Source of the DNA: Scenedesmus sp. ARA3
Lineage: Eukaryota > Chlorophyta > Chlorophyceae > Sphaeropleales > Scenedesmaceae
DNA: 52,776 bases
Assembly: GCA_004335835.1 (NCBI GenBank)
Contig: RWJK01001822.1
Span: 13,556 to 66,331 of the forward strand
Direction of reading: 5' to 3'
The notes beneath the pieces were generated by a model, which was given only the letters and a program-made list of their open reading frames with translations, was not told the origin of the DNA and made no database searches. Shown here one piece after another: positions 12,116 to 23,185 of the stretch (its first letter is position 1; the number at the start of each line of letters is the position of its first letter). Both the position numbers and the translations under genes were made by a program.

Positions 12116-14078
12116 TCACAGGTACTTGGCCATGTTGGCCAGCATGCGCTCCCCCACCGGCTGCTGCAGCGGTGGCGGCACAAAGTCCTGCCCGGTGATG
12201 CGCTCGTACAGGTACACGTAGCGCGCTGACAGCTCTGACACCAGCTCAACGGGAGCCTCCGGCAGCACCTGCAGCCACATCATATATGGCACACCTGAAT
12301 TGAGTGATGACACACAAGTGGCAACCACGTGAAGCTGCACAGTCATTCAACGCGGGCACCTTTGCCAGCACCTGCAGCAGCGCAGCACAGACAGCGTGGC
12401 GCCCGCCAAGGCTGAGTGAAGGGCAGACAAAGGGTATCACAGGCAGTGATGTGCAGTGATGCGCTCGTACAGGTACACGTAGCGCGCTGACAGCTCCTGA
12501 ACCAGCTCCTTGGGGGCCTGCGGCAGCACCTGCAACAGCAACGGCAGCACCAAAGTCATGTGACGCTGAGCTGTGTGAGAGGTCGCAGCGTTGCCTGATC
12601 CACGGCCCAGTCATCATGCACGTCCTGCAAGCGCACCTGTCGTAATGCACACAACAGCAGTCACACAGCAAGCAGCAGCCCACACCAGCCGCACCTCGTC
12701 CTTGTAGGGGTCGCAGCGGCTCCTGAACCACAGCCTCAGGAACTCCTTGTCGATGTTCTGAGGCTCCTGCCCTGCTGCGTGGCGCGACTCGTAGCTGTCA
12801 GCCAGCCAGTAGCGGCTGGAGTCGGGCGTGTGGATCTGGCAGCAGGCAAACAGCAGTGCACACAAGTGGAACAGAATGCAGCATGCACCAGGCAACAGAA
12901 CACAAGCGGCTGGACGTAAGCAAGTACTCTACAGGCGGCAGCAGGCGGCAGGGCACTGACGCGTACGGTGGCGTGTAGGTGAGTGACGGCAGCAGGCAGC
13001 AACACAGCACCGTTCACCTCACCAATGCAGCCACCCTGCTGCACCGTCCCCCGCTCCCCTCACCTCATCCAGCAGAAGTATGTTGCCCTCTGCATCCTTG
13101 CCCAGCTCATACTTGGTGTCAACCAGCAGCAGCCCGCGCTGCGCAGCCTCGGCCTGGCCGTGCGCAAACAGCGCCAGCGCAGCGCTGCTGGCAGTGTCCC
13201 AGTCGGCCTGGCTCATCAGGCCCTGCAGGGGGGACATGCATGGCACAATGCGCATTGTTATGTATACATATGTCCTTTTACACGAGACACATACATGGGA
13301 CATGCATATGGGAGACATACATGGGACACAGACGTGGGACAAAGACAGGGACAACAGACAGGATACACAGCCAAGTCAGCCTGACTCATCAGGCACTGCA
13401 GGGGGGACGCACACATGTGACACAGACAGGGACAGGAGGCAGGTAAGGATACACCAAGTCAGCCTGGCTGATCCGGCCCTGCAGGCAGCATATACAGCGC
13501 CACAAGCACAGCCAGGCATCTGCTCTTACAACAGCACCCACCATGCAATCAGCCATTGATAAACATTGAATCTTATGCTGTGTGACACGTGCTGGCCATT
13601 TCCTGCAAGCCGCTGCGTTTCCTGCAAGGCAGCCGCCGCCAGCCCACCTGCGCCACGATCTCAGCCGGCGAGATGGGCACATCATGCGTCTCGCTCTTGG
13701 TGGTGGGCGTGATCACGTTGGCTGCCAGGCGTGCGTTCTTGGCCATGCCGTCAGGGAAAGAGTTGCCGCAGTACTCGCGCGCGCCGTTGCTGTAGTGCGT
13801 CCACAGCGAGGTGTCAGTGCTGCCTGCAGGATGTGAAATGCATGCAACAGAGGCAAGGCAGGACAGATACCACTAGTCTTTGCATGTCGTGCAAGGTGAT
13901 TGCGCAATCAGGTACTGCCAGCGCTCCTGCTGTGCCCCTACACCTGCCACGAGCCCCCTGCACCGCAAACTGCTGCTGTGCCCAGGCCGCACCTGTCAAG
14001 AAGCCCCGCACCACACACTCGCGCAATAAAAAACAGTTGCCATTGTGTGATGCGGGCACTGCTACACGCAGCCGTCTT

Positions 14079-14117
<39 letters not shown>

Positions 14118-15825
14118 CGCCGCACCTGTCATGAAGCCGCGCACCACAAACTCGACCGGGAACACTGTGCACTTCTTCATGACCGTGATGTTGGGATCGG
14201 GCACATCCAGCACCGCATTGCCGATGATGTGGCCCGTGTGCGCAAACCACCAAGCAGCAGTCTGGTTCAGCACCTGCAGCGCCACATGCAGCAGTCTGAT
14301 TCAGCATCTACAAACCAGCAGGCAGCAATCTCATCCGGCACCTGCAGCACACCAGGCTGCAACGCCTATGATGTGGCCAGTGTGCTTGAACCACCAAGCA
14401 GCAGTCTGGTTCAGCACCTGCAGTGCGAGGGTGCATGTGCAGCAGCAAGGCATGGGTGAGTGGCTCAGCCAGTCAGCAGACGATGTGGCCGGTGTGCGCA
14501 CCCAACCACCAGGCAGCGGTCCAGTTCAGCACCTGCAGCACACCCCACACCTGCAGCAACACATGACTGAGTTGCGGGGCCAGTCAGCAGCATAGGCAAG
14601 GGTGATCCCTTGTGTCAGCTGGCAGCTTGACATTGAAGCATGCTGCCTGACAACAGGTTCGTGATAGCGACAGGGGTGAAGCTTCCCAAATGCTGCGGAG
14701 CATGAAGCCAGCACAGCAGCTGCATGGTGGTTCCGCCTGTGTGCCGCCAGCCCCCCTCCTGCCCACCCAACCTGGCCCTTGAAGGAGATGGAGTCCAGCA
14801 GCCTGCATCTTCTCATCATCCCTCTGCCCCTTCTGTTGAACCCTGCTATTCAACCCTGCTTTTTGACCTTCTTTAGACCCCCATCCCCTGTAGCGTCCTA
14901 TGCTAGCATAACCCCGAGCTGCTTGCAGCTTCCTGTTTCACCAGGTGTCTGTGGTGGCGTATGCCGCATGAACAAACCAATTAACCCCTCTATCTAGCTA
15001 TCTATAGCGTCCTATGCGCTCACCTGGCCCTGGAAGGGGATGGATGCCGGCAACTGCTGTCAGCATGCTACCATATGTTTGACCAGCAAGGCGACCCNNN
15101 NNNNNNNNNNNNNNNNNNNNNNNNNNNNNNNNNNNNNNNNNNNNNNNNNNNNNNNNNNNNNNCCCACCCATTTCCAATATCCCCCTGCTGGCCCTCACCT
15201 GGCCTTTGAAGGGGATGGATGCCAGCAGCCTGTCAAACGCGCTCTGCCTGTCAGTGGTCACGATCACAATCTTGTCATCAAGCTCGTACGTGTCGCGCAC
15301 CTTGCCCTGATGTCAGGAAAAGCAGCAGGAAAAGCAGCAGACGGCATACATGAAGGCACGCAGCAAGCAAGTCAGCTTGCAGTGAGCTTCAGCAGCTGCT
15401 GCAAATGGACTGCTGCTTGCTGACTGTGCACCTGCCTTGTTATTGCACACGTCATTTGTGGCAACATGCCAGCTGCCATGCCCCACGCGGTCCGCACTGC
15501 AACGGCATCTTTAGAGGTCCAAGTCCGGCAACTGCTGAGGTAGGATGAACGCGCGCCGCACCAATGTTCTGCCTGCTGCTAGCTGCTGCTGGGCTGCTGT
15601 GCGGCACTGCAGCATGTGCCCAGCTAGGCTGCTACTTCAGCGTATGTCAGGTCTAGCTGCTGCTGCAGCGTGCTGCTGCTGCGTGCTGCAGTGCCCAGCC
15701 TGCTGCTGCTGGCTCACCACTCGCTTGTTGGGCAGAGGCAGGTTGGTTTCAGTGACGCAGTTGTTGACCGCTGCTGCAATTGCTTCCTTAATTTCTGGCC
15801 GGACACCCTGGATGCTCTCCACCCT

Positions 15826-15863
<38 letters not shown>

Positions 15864-16082
15864 TTGGCACTTCTTGGCACTTCTGCGCTGCAGCTGTTGC
15901 CAGCCTGGCTAGGGTCTAGCAGGAGTCATGCAGTAGCACTTGTCCCGCACTCACGAGGCTGATGCTGCTGCCCTGCAAGCGAGGCTTGGCCTGATGCGGG
16001 GGTGCGGTGCTGCCATGTGACTGGCCTGCAGCCGCTGCTGCTGCCTCTGCAAGCAACTCTGCATGTTTCCCGACACCTGCAT
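12116..16082 (-). CDS. PUR7: SAICAR synthetase, plastid-targeted (8 exons, 372 aa)
   Basis: Phosphoribosylaminoimidazole-succinocarboxamide synthase: ATP-dependent joining of aspartate to CAIR in de novo purine synthesis. Minus-strand exons: 15955-16082, 15718-15823, 15199-15306, 14126-14273, 13648-13823, 13064-13222, 12695-12835, 12116-12268. All are GT-AG with consistent phases; the sum is 1119 nt ending in TGA. Family motifs in order: [20 protein letters not shown] and [15 protein letters not shown] (about 79-114), [72 protein letters not shown], then [16 protein letters not shown] and [11 protein letters not shown]. Residues 1-42 are Arg/Ser/Ala-rich with no acidic residues (for example [15 protein letters not shown]), like a chloroplast transit peptide; plant PurC is plastidial. 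The start is the first in-frame ATG (16082) after a stop at 16160. An N gap lies in intron 3. Confidence 0.95.
12437..12529 (-). other. Second copy of PurC last exon start (possible alternative terminal exon)
   Basis: Behind a good acceptor (TGTTGCAG), this copy reads [20 protein letters not shown] then [10 protein letters not shown] and a TGA stop at 12437-12439. It parallels [20 protein letters not shown] in the real last exon (12116-12268). It joins exon 7 in phase. If used, it would give a protein 30 residues shorter. The preserved amino-acid sequence suggests recent origin or use. Confidence 0.7.
13372..13488 (-). repeat. Two partial copies of PurC exon 6 start
   Basis: Blocks at about 13372-13404 and 13452-13488 each repeat the exon 6 start (GLMSQAD) and its CCCTGCAG acceptor. 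They lie upstream of the real exon 6 (13064-13222). The DNA between and before them (13250-13350) is a loose ACATACATGGGACA-type minisatellite. Confidence 0.8.
13989..14032 (-). repeat. Partial copy of PurC exon 4 end
   Basis: Repeats 14121-14160, the codons for VVRGFMTG (here VVRGFLTG) plus the donor ACAGGTGCGGC. Located in the intron downstream of exon 4. Confidence 0.85.
14369..14545 (-). repeat. Two partial copies of PurC exon 4 start
   Basis: At 14369-14428 and 14479-14545, copies of the exon 4 start ([17 protein letters not shown]) with their CTGCAG acceptors. A shorter fragment of the same (TCTGATTCAGCATCTAC) lies at about 14295. The real exon starts at 14273. The second copy carries an extra base in the AWW region, so it is out of frame. 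Confidence 0.85.
14771..15055 (-). repeat. Two partial copies of PurC exon 3 end
   Basis: At about 14771-14805 ([11 protein letters not shown]) and 15021-15055 (ASIPFQGQ followed by a GTGAGC donor). Both copy the 3' edge of exon 3, [10 protein letters not shown], and lie in the intron downstream of it. A 23-bp motif, tctatctagctatctatagcg, stands out just beside the second copy at 14989-15011. Confidence 0.85.
15098..15162. other. Assembly gap (65 N)
   Basis: Undetermined bases inside PurC intron 3, between the second exon-3-end copy and the real exon 3. The local repeats probably caused the gap, so the number of copies here is uncertain. Confidence 0.99.
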
Positions 16083-16779
16083 ATGCCTGGCACGGTGTTT
16101 GCTGCGGTTCTGCAAGCAAGAAAGGCGTCTGAGGCAAGTTTGCAACCAGATCGACCGTCACGAGCGATATGCAGCGCCGGTGGTGCTCTTTGCGTGCGTA
16201 GCACGCCTATGTCAGTTATTTCTGCGGGTGACAAGCCCTACTGGGCCAGCAACAACAGCTTTTTCAGCGAATTCCTGAGTGACGTCTGCTGTACTGCTCT
16301 CATAGGTCCCCTGCTCCCACTAGCGTGCCTTCCTCCCCTTACTCATTGTGTTGCTGCTGCTTCAAGTGCGATCAAGTGACACCACGTAGCCTAGATAGGG
16401 CGCATAGACAAAGCAGCATTGCCTTTATTTCAAACACCGGGGAACGCTTGCCACCAGCAGGTGGGTTGTGCTGACCCCTCAGCAGCAGCTCTACTTGTCT
16501 GCTGCTACTGCACCTGTAAGCAGCTCTGTGCCACTACATCTGCTGCAGCTGGGGCTGTCAGCAGCAACACATGGCAATGCATGCAATGCAGACAACACGT
16601 ACTGTTCTGCTGCTTTCCGGCTACGCAGGCACGCTTGTTTTGCTGCACAGGGCACAACCAATCAGCCTGAACAACAGCAGGCGCATCAGCTTACGCCAGC
16701 ACACCGCACAGCAGCTGCGGCAGCTGCTGCAGCAGCCACAGCACTGCTAGTCTGCACCTCTAGATCTCAGCCAGCTACT

Positions 16780-16829
<50 letters not shown>
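16083..16829. promoter_or_regulatory. Intergenic region between PurC and the RWD gene
   Basis: About 750 bp between two divergently transcribed genes (PurC minus, RWD protein plus). The last 50 bp before the RWD start codon are a nearly pure (CAG)n tract (about 16779-16829), which would be the 5' leader. No core promoter element is identified. Confidence 0.45.
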
Positions 16830-16830
<1 letters not shown>

Positions 16831-19012
16831 TGGATTATGAATCCGAGCAGGCAATGGAGCTTGAGGCGCTGCAAGCCATCTTCCCTGATGACCTAGAGGA
16901 GTTTGAGGGCAACACGCCAGCAGACTGGCCACAGCAGCACGGCAAGATGTGGGCCGTAAATATCAACCCCTCAGCAGAGGTTAGGGCAGCATTGGGATTG
17001 TGTCTGCTTCATGCATGTCCAGTGCACACACGACCGCCATAAGGCGTGGGCCGGCTGAGTGGCTGCAGCAGCATGGCAAGATGCGGGTCGTTCACATAAT
17101 AATCTCAGCAGATGTGCGGCAAAGTCACTGCTTTCAAGGTCCACTGCCTGCCTTTTTGCAGCCGAGAGATTGCACCAAGTTGGCTCAGCAACTGATTGAG
17201 CTGCGCGGAGCTAGAATGGTAGCAGCAGCAGCAGCAGCAGCTTGCGCTGCTGATGATCGCAAAGCAGCAAGGCAAGGTAGCAGTTGTGCAAGCAATACCG
17301 CGCTTGTTTTGCTCAGTGCAGATCTTCGAATGCACACAGCTGCTGCATGTTTCACTGTAAGCTGACACAAAGCCATGCTCCCTGCACCACACCCCAGTTA
17401 CTGCAGGTGGGAGCAGACGAGGAGGTTGCGGAGCCTGAGCTGCAATGCAGCTGGCAAGTTTTTCACTGCACTGGATATGCACCATGAACACATGAGTTAT
17501 GTGGCTGCCCATGTGCGTATGCAGGTTGGAGCAGATGAAGAGGATGCGGAGCCTGAGCTGCAGATGCAGCTGGTGTTTTGCGCACACGCCCCGCGCACAG
17601 TTGAATCAGGCACTGATGAGCCGCCCTGCATCACTCTCACACACACCTCTGTCCTGACTGCGCATGCTATGTCTTGCATGCTCAGCATGGTGCAGACAAG
17701 TAGGAGGCACGTCGGCAATAATACATGCCTCTGCACTGCAGACTCATCATGTGCTGATGCATTGCACCTACATTCCTTTGCGCGCAGGTGGGAGCAGATG
17801 ATGAGGACGCGGCGCATGAGCTGCAGATGCAGCTGGTGTCTGCGCACACGTCTAGCTACCCAGTGCCCTTACACACTTGCTTTGCATTGACTGTGCATGC
17901 GCAGGTTGGTGCAGATGATGAGGACGCTGAGCCTGAGCTGCAGATGCAGCTGGTGTTTGCGCACACGCCAACCTACCCTGACGAGCCTCCCTGCATCAGG
18001 CTGCGCAGCGTGCGGGGGCTGGGTGACGCTGAGCTGGCTGAGGCGACAGCAGAGCTGCAGCAGCACATTGCTGACAGCATGGGCATGGCCATGATCTACA
18101 ACCTGGTCACAGCAGCACAGGAGTGGCTGGCAGGTGAGGCTGATCCATGGTTTTGGGAACTGGGGTTGTGTCACATGTATTTGTTGCATTTCCAGAGCTT
18201 CGCAGAAGTGGCTGGCAGCCTTTGTTTAGGGTTTGGGGGTCCCCAATCCCAGCACATGTGTCCAAGAGTTTGCCTACGTTATTGCCAGAGTGGCTGGCAG
18301 GTGAGGCGGACCCGGGGCCAGGGTCAGACCCAATTCATATACGTGACAGTTGACCCTATTTGGGTCAGGGCAGCGCAGGAGTGGCTTGCAGGGTAGTCGT
18401 ACAAACGCCTAGAAACAGCAGGGTCAAAGTGGCGGGCAGGTGAACTGTGAGGCTGGCGCGCAGGCAGCGCCACAGATGATGCTTGATGATCTGCAGCAGC
18501 AGCGCAGGCGGGGCTGGCAGGTGGGGCTAGTCACAGAGGCGCAGTACCGGCAGGTGAGTGCAGCAGCACAGGATTGGGGCAAGGCGGGCAGCAGCTGCGC
18601 AGCGTGCGGGGCCTGGGTGACGCTGAGCTGGCTGAGGCGACAGCAGAGCTGCAGCAGCACATCGCTGACAGCATGGGCATGGCCATGATCTACAACCTGG
18701 TCACAGCAGCACAGGAGTGGCTGGCAGGTGAGGCTGATCCAGGGTCTAGGGTCAAACCCCGGCAGACAAACATGACATTTCCAGTCTGTTTCAGTCAGGG
18801 CAGCGCAGAAGTGGTAGGCGCAGTAACGCAGAATCACAGCAACGCAGGATTGCACCCGTTTGCCGACACCTGTCCGCTGCTGCTGCTGCTGCTGTCTTGC
18901 AGCGCGGCTAGCGGCAGGCCCAGCAGGCAGCGGGCTGGACCTCCAAGCCAACGAGCGCTCGCTGTTCCACTGACCTCTTTGTCGTCACCACCCGTTGGCT
19001 GACACCTGTCTC

Positions 19013-19065
<53 letters not shown>

Positions 19066-19912
19066 ATACAGCGCGGTTAGCGGCAGGACCAGCCGGCAGC
19101 GGACTTGACCCAGAAGCTGAGGAGCGCCGCAAGCGCGACGAGGCGGAAGCAGCACGCGCAGCAGCGCGCGCGCACGGCACGCCCGTAACAGCCGAGCTTT
19201 TCGAGGCATGGCGCAAGAAGTTTGAGGCTGAGCAGGCGCTGGCGAAAGTGCAGCTAGGGGAGGGCAGCAAGGCTGCTGCTGATGGTGCTGCTGCTGGGCG
19301 CATGAGTGGCAAGGCGTGGTTCCTGGCTCAGATGGCTGCGGGCAAGGTGGTGTCTGAGAGCAGCGAGGAGGAGGATGGGGAGGAGGATGGGGAGGAGGAC
19401 GCATACGAGGTGGGGGTGAGCAATAGCCAGAGGAGCAAAGCCCTTGCTGCAGGGAGTGTGTGGGCTACACAGCTGGCTCGTGTCAGGTGTCGAGCGTTCT
19501 GTGGGTGCTCTTGCGCGGGTCGAGTGCTGTTGTATGTTTATAAGGTGCTTGGTGGCAAGGCGTGGTTCCTGGCCCAGATGGCTGCAAGGTGTCTGAGAGC
19601 AGCGAGGAGGAGGAAGATGGGGAGGAGGATGCATACGAGGTGGAGGTGAGCTAGCGTCCAAGGCTGTGCTAGCGTCAAAAGGCCTGGCCGCCGTAGGGTA
19701 TTAGTGCTGGGAGGGTGAGAAAGTGCTGCATTGAGGAGAAAGGGAGCACGGCCCTCTTGTTTGCATGCAGCAACGTACGTGGTTGCCTTGGCGTGCTGCG
19801 TACCATGGTGCTGCGCTGTGCAGGCCTGCTGCATGTTGCATGCTGACACATGCTGCTTGTGGTCCTGCACTGCGCATCATCTCTACTCCTCAACTTGCTG
19901 CTGCTGCTGCTG

Positions 19913-19967
<55 letters not shown>

Positions 19968-20589
19968 AGGGTGATGGTGAGGAGGAGCTGCTGGATGATG
20001 ACGAGGATGAAGACATCGACTACGAGGTGCGGCGCTGCTGCTGCTGCTGCTGCTGCTGCTTTCACAATGTGCACAGGGTGTTAGCACTGCAGATGTATCA
20101 CATCATCATGCATCACTGGTCATTGTTACATGGTCCTCAAGTCTGCAGCCAAGCTTGATGTGCGGCAGCACAGCCCTTCAGTGAGGTTTGCTGTTGCTCC
20201 TTGCACCACCTCAGGATTTTGGCGCTGCAGAGTTTGCACACCATGCCATGCATCGAGCAACCGTGGCATCATCCTCGACTAGCATCTAAGCACTTCATGC
20301 AGCAGCAAATCCCGTTAAGTGCTCTGCGCATTGCGCAGACGGCCAACTCAGACTGTTTATAATCGCATGGAGGCTTGAAACGATAGAAGTTGCATACTGA
20401 GTTGAGAGGCCCATATTGCACTGCTTGGTGCGTAGGTAAGCAATTGGAAATCAACATAACAGGCATTCATGGTTGCACAATAAGTGACACCAATGCACTC
20501 GGACTGCTGCTGCTGCTGCTGTTGCTGCTTGTCAACAGGACGATGATGATGACGGGCTGCTTGATGAGTACCTGGCCAGCAAGGCCTGA
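16830..20589 (+). CDS. RWDD1: RWD-domain protein, RWDD1/DFRP2 (Gir2) family (5 exons, 274 aa)
   Basis: Members of this family bind and stabilise the DRG2-type translational GTPase; the RWD domain also allows GCN1 binding. Plus-strand exons: 16830-16979, 17905-18133, 19072-19409, 19970-20026, 20539-20589. All are GT-AG and in phase; the sum is 825 nt ending in TGA. The RWD domain spans about residues 5-125: MDYESEQAMELEALQAIFPD, then LQMQLVFAHTPTYPDEPPC and the helix MGMAMIYNLVTAAQEWLA. Next come a basic Ala/Arg stretch and the family block HGTPVTAELFEAWRKKFEAE (DFRP segment). An acidic C-terminus (SSEEEDGEEDGEED, LLDDDEDEDIDYE, DDDDGLLDEYLASKA) closes the protein, as in human RWDD1 (243 aa). 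The DNA between exons 1 and 3 contains several partial copies of exon 2. The one at 17905 is the only complete copy. Confidence 0.93.
17046..17113 (+). repeat. Partial copy of RWD exon 1 end
   Basis: Diverged copy of 16915-16985 (PADWPQQHGKMWAVNINPSAE plus the donor), here reading PAEWLQQHGKMRVVHI. It lies just downstream of exon 1. Confidence 0.8.
17407..17870 (+). repeat. Three partial copies of RWD exon 2 start
   Basis: Copies begin at about 17407, 17525 and 17788, each after an AG acceptor, and read V-GAD-E--AEPEL(Q)MQL. The real exon 2 follows at 17905. The copy at 17525 preserves the frame through DEPPCI, but the segment between is rearranged. Unit spacing is 115-260 bp. Confidence 0.9.
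18286..18733 (+). repeat. Copies of RWD exon 2 end
   Basis: Short copies of the exon end (EWLAG plus a GTGAG donor or its remnant) occur at about 18286-18312 and 18372-18398. A long copy at about 18586-18733 repeats nearly the whole second half, including RSVRGLGDAELAEATAELQQ and MGMAMIYNLVTAAQEWLAG, again followed by GTGAGG. In the long copy, the reading frame of the upstream part differs (AACGAWVTLSWLRRQQSC reads in the other frame). Confidence 0.85.
18899..18965 (+). repeat. Partial copy of RWD exon 3 start
   Basis: After a CTG array and TTGCAG, the block reads RLAAGPAGSGLDLQANERSL and then stops, versus RLAAGPAGSGLDPEAEERRK in exon 3 (19072 onward). It lies upstream of the real exon. Confidence 0.85.
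19013..19066 (+). repeat. CTG array abutting RWD exon 3 acceptor
   Basis: About 16 CTG units end five bases before the acceptor ATACAG (exon starts at 19072). On the transcribed strand it occupies the place of a polypyrimidine tract. Confidence 0.9.
19552..19652 (+). repeat. Partial copy of RWD exon 3 end
   Basis: Diverged copy of 19308-19412 (GKAWFLAQMAAGK to EEDAYE plus the donor GAGGTGG). A few bases are lost in the middle, which breaks the frame. Located downstream of exon 3. Confidence 0.85.
19899..19969 (+). repeat. CTG array forming the RWD exon 4 acceptor
   Basis: A run of about 20 CTG units, with one CTC interruption, ends in CTGCAG, which is itself the splice acceptor for exon 4 (19970). 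Confidence 0.9.
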
Positions 20590-22052
20590 TGCGGCTGGCA
20601 AAAGTCGGTGGGCGTTCATGGCTCTCTTTAGAACGCACCCTTTTGGCGGCTGTTGACAGGCACTGAGCTGTTGCAGCTGCTGCGTGACAGCAGCATTGGC
20701 GAGACTTGCGTCGTTGGAAGTCTTCTGGATGCTTGCAGCTGAAGCGCTCTGGCTTCAGCGCTTCTGATCAGCAGCTGCACGCTGAGCGCTGGGCGCCATT
20801 GTGAGCACGCACTGTCCAGTGCTTCTGACACGCAGGGCAATGCTGTTGTCTTGTGAATGTGTCTGGCTGTACTTTTCTACTGATCAAGGCGCAGCTTGCA
20901 TCGCCACTGCAGTGCATCCCACACCAGATCTCACCAGTGCCGCGCTCTTCGTCGTGCTGTTGTGCCTATGTGGCTGGAAGATGCCACGTTGTTGATATGC
21001 GCAGGACACAGAGTGATTGTAATCACAATGGTTATAACCCATTACCCGCAGACTCATGTGTGCCGTCTAGCTATGTGAGTTTGCATGATATAGCATCATG
21101 CTTATACTTGTAATGAATGCAACCGGCAACTTTCTTTATATGTGCCGTTCGTTCTGGTCTGTTCTGGGCACCTCGTGCTGTTTGCAAGGCGTGATGGGAC
21201 TCACAGGGGAAACAGCCCGCTGGCCCAACCTGGGCCGGCAGCTGAGCTGCTGCCAGCTTGAAGGGACGCAGAACTCACTGTGCATAAAAAATTGAAGGTG
21301 CGCAGCTATGCATTTACCACGGTCCGACCAACGTTTGGGATCATGGAGCCGTACATATTCGTCCTGTGACCAATGCAACTTACATGCCCAACAAAGGGGT
21401 GGCAACTTCGAATCAAGATCAAAGGAGAGGCTCAAAGCACCACACATGCCGTGCAGGGCCATTTAGGTTGCATCAGCAACCTAGCAACATTCTATGCATC
21501 AATTTGGCAGCAATGTGCCATGATGCACCAGCAGTGCAGCAACACCGTGTTGATTGGCAATTATGCTCCACGGGGGCAGCAGCTGCGGCCTTCAGCTGAG
21601 ATCAGGGCCCTTGCTCCTGCTCTGCTGCCTGAGATGTGCCGCCTGCTGCAGCAGCAACCTGGTTTACCCAGGCTGTCACGCCCTGCTGCTCCAGCCTGGC
21701 ACCGCCTGCTCAACTCTGCCTCCCCGCACCACCTGCTGCCTCCCCGCACCACCTGCTGCCTGCCCGCACCACCTGCTGCCTCCAACGCTGCCTCCAACGC
21801 TGCCTCCAACGCTGCCTTCAACGCTGCCTCCCCAGATCATCTGCTGCCAACCTACTGCGGGTTGGGTGCCCTGAGAGTGCAGGCGTTGGACAAGGTGTGG
21901 GGGTGAGGATAGACATAGCGGCAGCTGAAATCAGGGGCGTTGACTACTACAAAGCGTTTTATGTGAGTAAATGCAGATTAGAGGGCTTAGGTGATTGCAG
22001 CAGTCGAACTGCTGGATCTCATCGATTAAGAGATTTGAGTATGCCCGCAACA
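20590..22052. other. Intergenic stretch between convergent RWD and PDC genes
   Basis: About 1.5 kb with no convincing gene. Plus-strand TGTAA motifs at about 21016 and 21108 could be polyadenylation signals of the RWD gene. A Ser/Pro-coding tandem repeat lies at 21719-21832: CCTCCCCGCACCACCTGCTG repeated about three times, then GCTGCCTCCAAC repeated about four times. An open frame running 21373-21906 covers it but shows no known domain. Confidence 0.5.
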
Positions 22053-22118
22053 ACCCACCTGCTGTTGGCGTGCCCCACGCGTGCCCCAAACTCCAGCAGC
22101 TCCTTAGATACTCAGCCA
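22053..22118 (-). repeat. Partial copy of PDC last resolved exon end
   Basis: Copies the exon end [18 protein letters not shown] with the donor AGCAGGTGGG. It lies downstream of the true exon 13 (22316-22523). Confidence 0.85.
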
Positions 22119-22165
22119 CGCTACACCTCACCCGAGAGGCCAACTAGCAAGCACCAAGAGCGAAT

Positions 22166-22170
22166 TTACA
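22166..22170 (-). terminator. Candidate polyadenylation signal TGTAA
   Basis: A minus-strand TGTAA lies about 150 nt beyond the last resolved pyruvate decarboxylase exon. TGTAA is the common chlorophyte polyadenylation signal. A stop codon overlapping it is possible. Confidence 0.4.
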
Positions 22171-22315
22171 GCCTAGCGTGAAGGTCAGCGCATTCAGTAG
22201 TGTGCAGGCGGCTCCCCAGTTTGTCAAGCGGCAACCAAAGCTCAGCGCGTGACGCACATCAAGCCATGCCAAGCCAAACACAACACATACGTGATAGCGA
22301 AGATTGGCCGCCCAC

Positions 22316-23142
22316 CTGCTGTTGGCGTGCCCCACGCGTGCGCCAAACTCCAGCAGCTCCTTTGACACGTCATCAGTGTCAATACACACCTCAATGAAGG
22401 CCAGGTGGTCTGCCTTGTCAGCACTGAAGGCCTGCTGCAGCGCTGACGCCAGCTGGCCCTCTGTGGCTGCGCGTGCAGTGAAGAGCTTGGCCTTGCCATC
22501 ATGGCGCATCGCCTTCACCAGAGCTACAGCACAGCAGGGCAGCAGCACATGCAGAACATGCATTGCTCTTGTTATCAAGAACTTCTTGACAAGGGAGCAC
22601 ATGGCAGAGCTGGGGCTTGCCACCGTGGCGCATTGCATTGATCAGGGCTGCAGGCAGCAGGGAGGCAGCAGCATTGCAGCAGGTGATGTGGGGCAGCAGC
22701 ATGTTACACAGAGGCCCTTAATAGCTGCGTGTGCGATGAAGAGCTTGGCTTTGCCGTCATGGCGCATCGCCTTCACCAGCGATGCAAGCAGCAGGGCAGC
22801 AGCACACGGAGAATATGCACCGCTCTTGTTATCAAGAAGGGACATGGCAGAAGAGCTGGGCCTTGCCATGATGGCGCATTGCATTCATCAAGGCTGCAGG
22901 CAGCAGGGCGGCAAGGTTGCAGCAGGTGATGTGTGGCAGCAGCATGTTATACAGAGGCGCTCTGTGGCTGCTCGTGCAGTGAAAGGCCCGGCCTTGCCAT
23001 CACGGCGCATCGCCTTCACCAGGGCGGTGCAGTGCAGCAGCATATGTGCAGCAGCAGCAGCAGCGGCGGCAGCGGCAACCATTTGTATCTAGCCCTTGCA
23101 TACATACTGGCATGTCACAGCAACCGCTGCACTGCATGCAGC

Positions 23143-23185
<43 letters not shown>

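Noticed and set aside
18426..18552. Open block EAGAQAAPQMMLDDLQQQRR before a GTGAGT donor as an extra RWD exon
   Set aside because: Exon 2 joins exon 3 directly in phase, and family members have no such insert. It might be an alternative exon but lacks a convincing acceptor.
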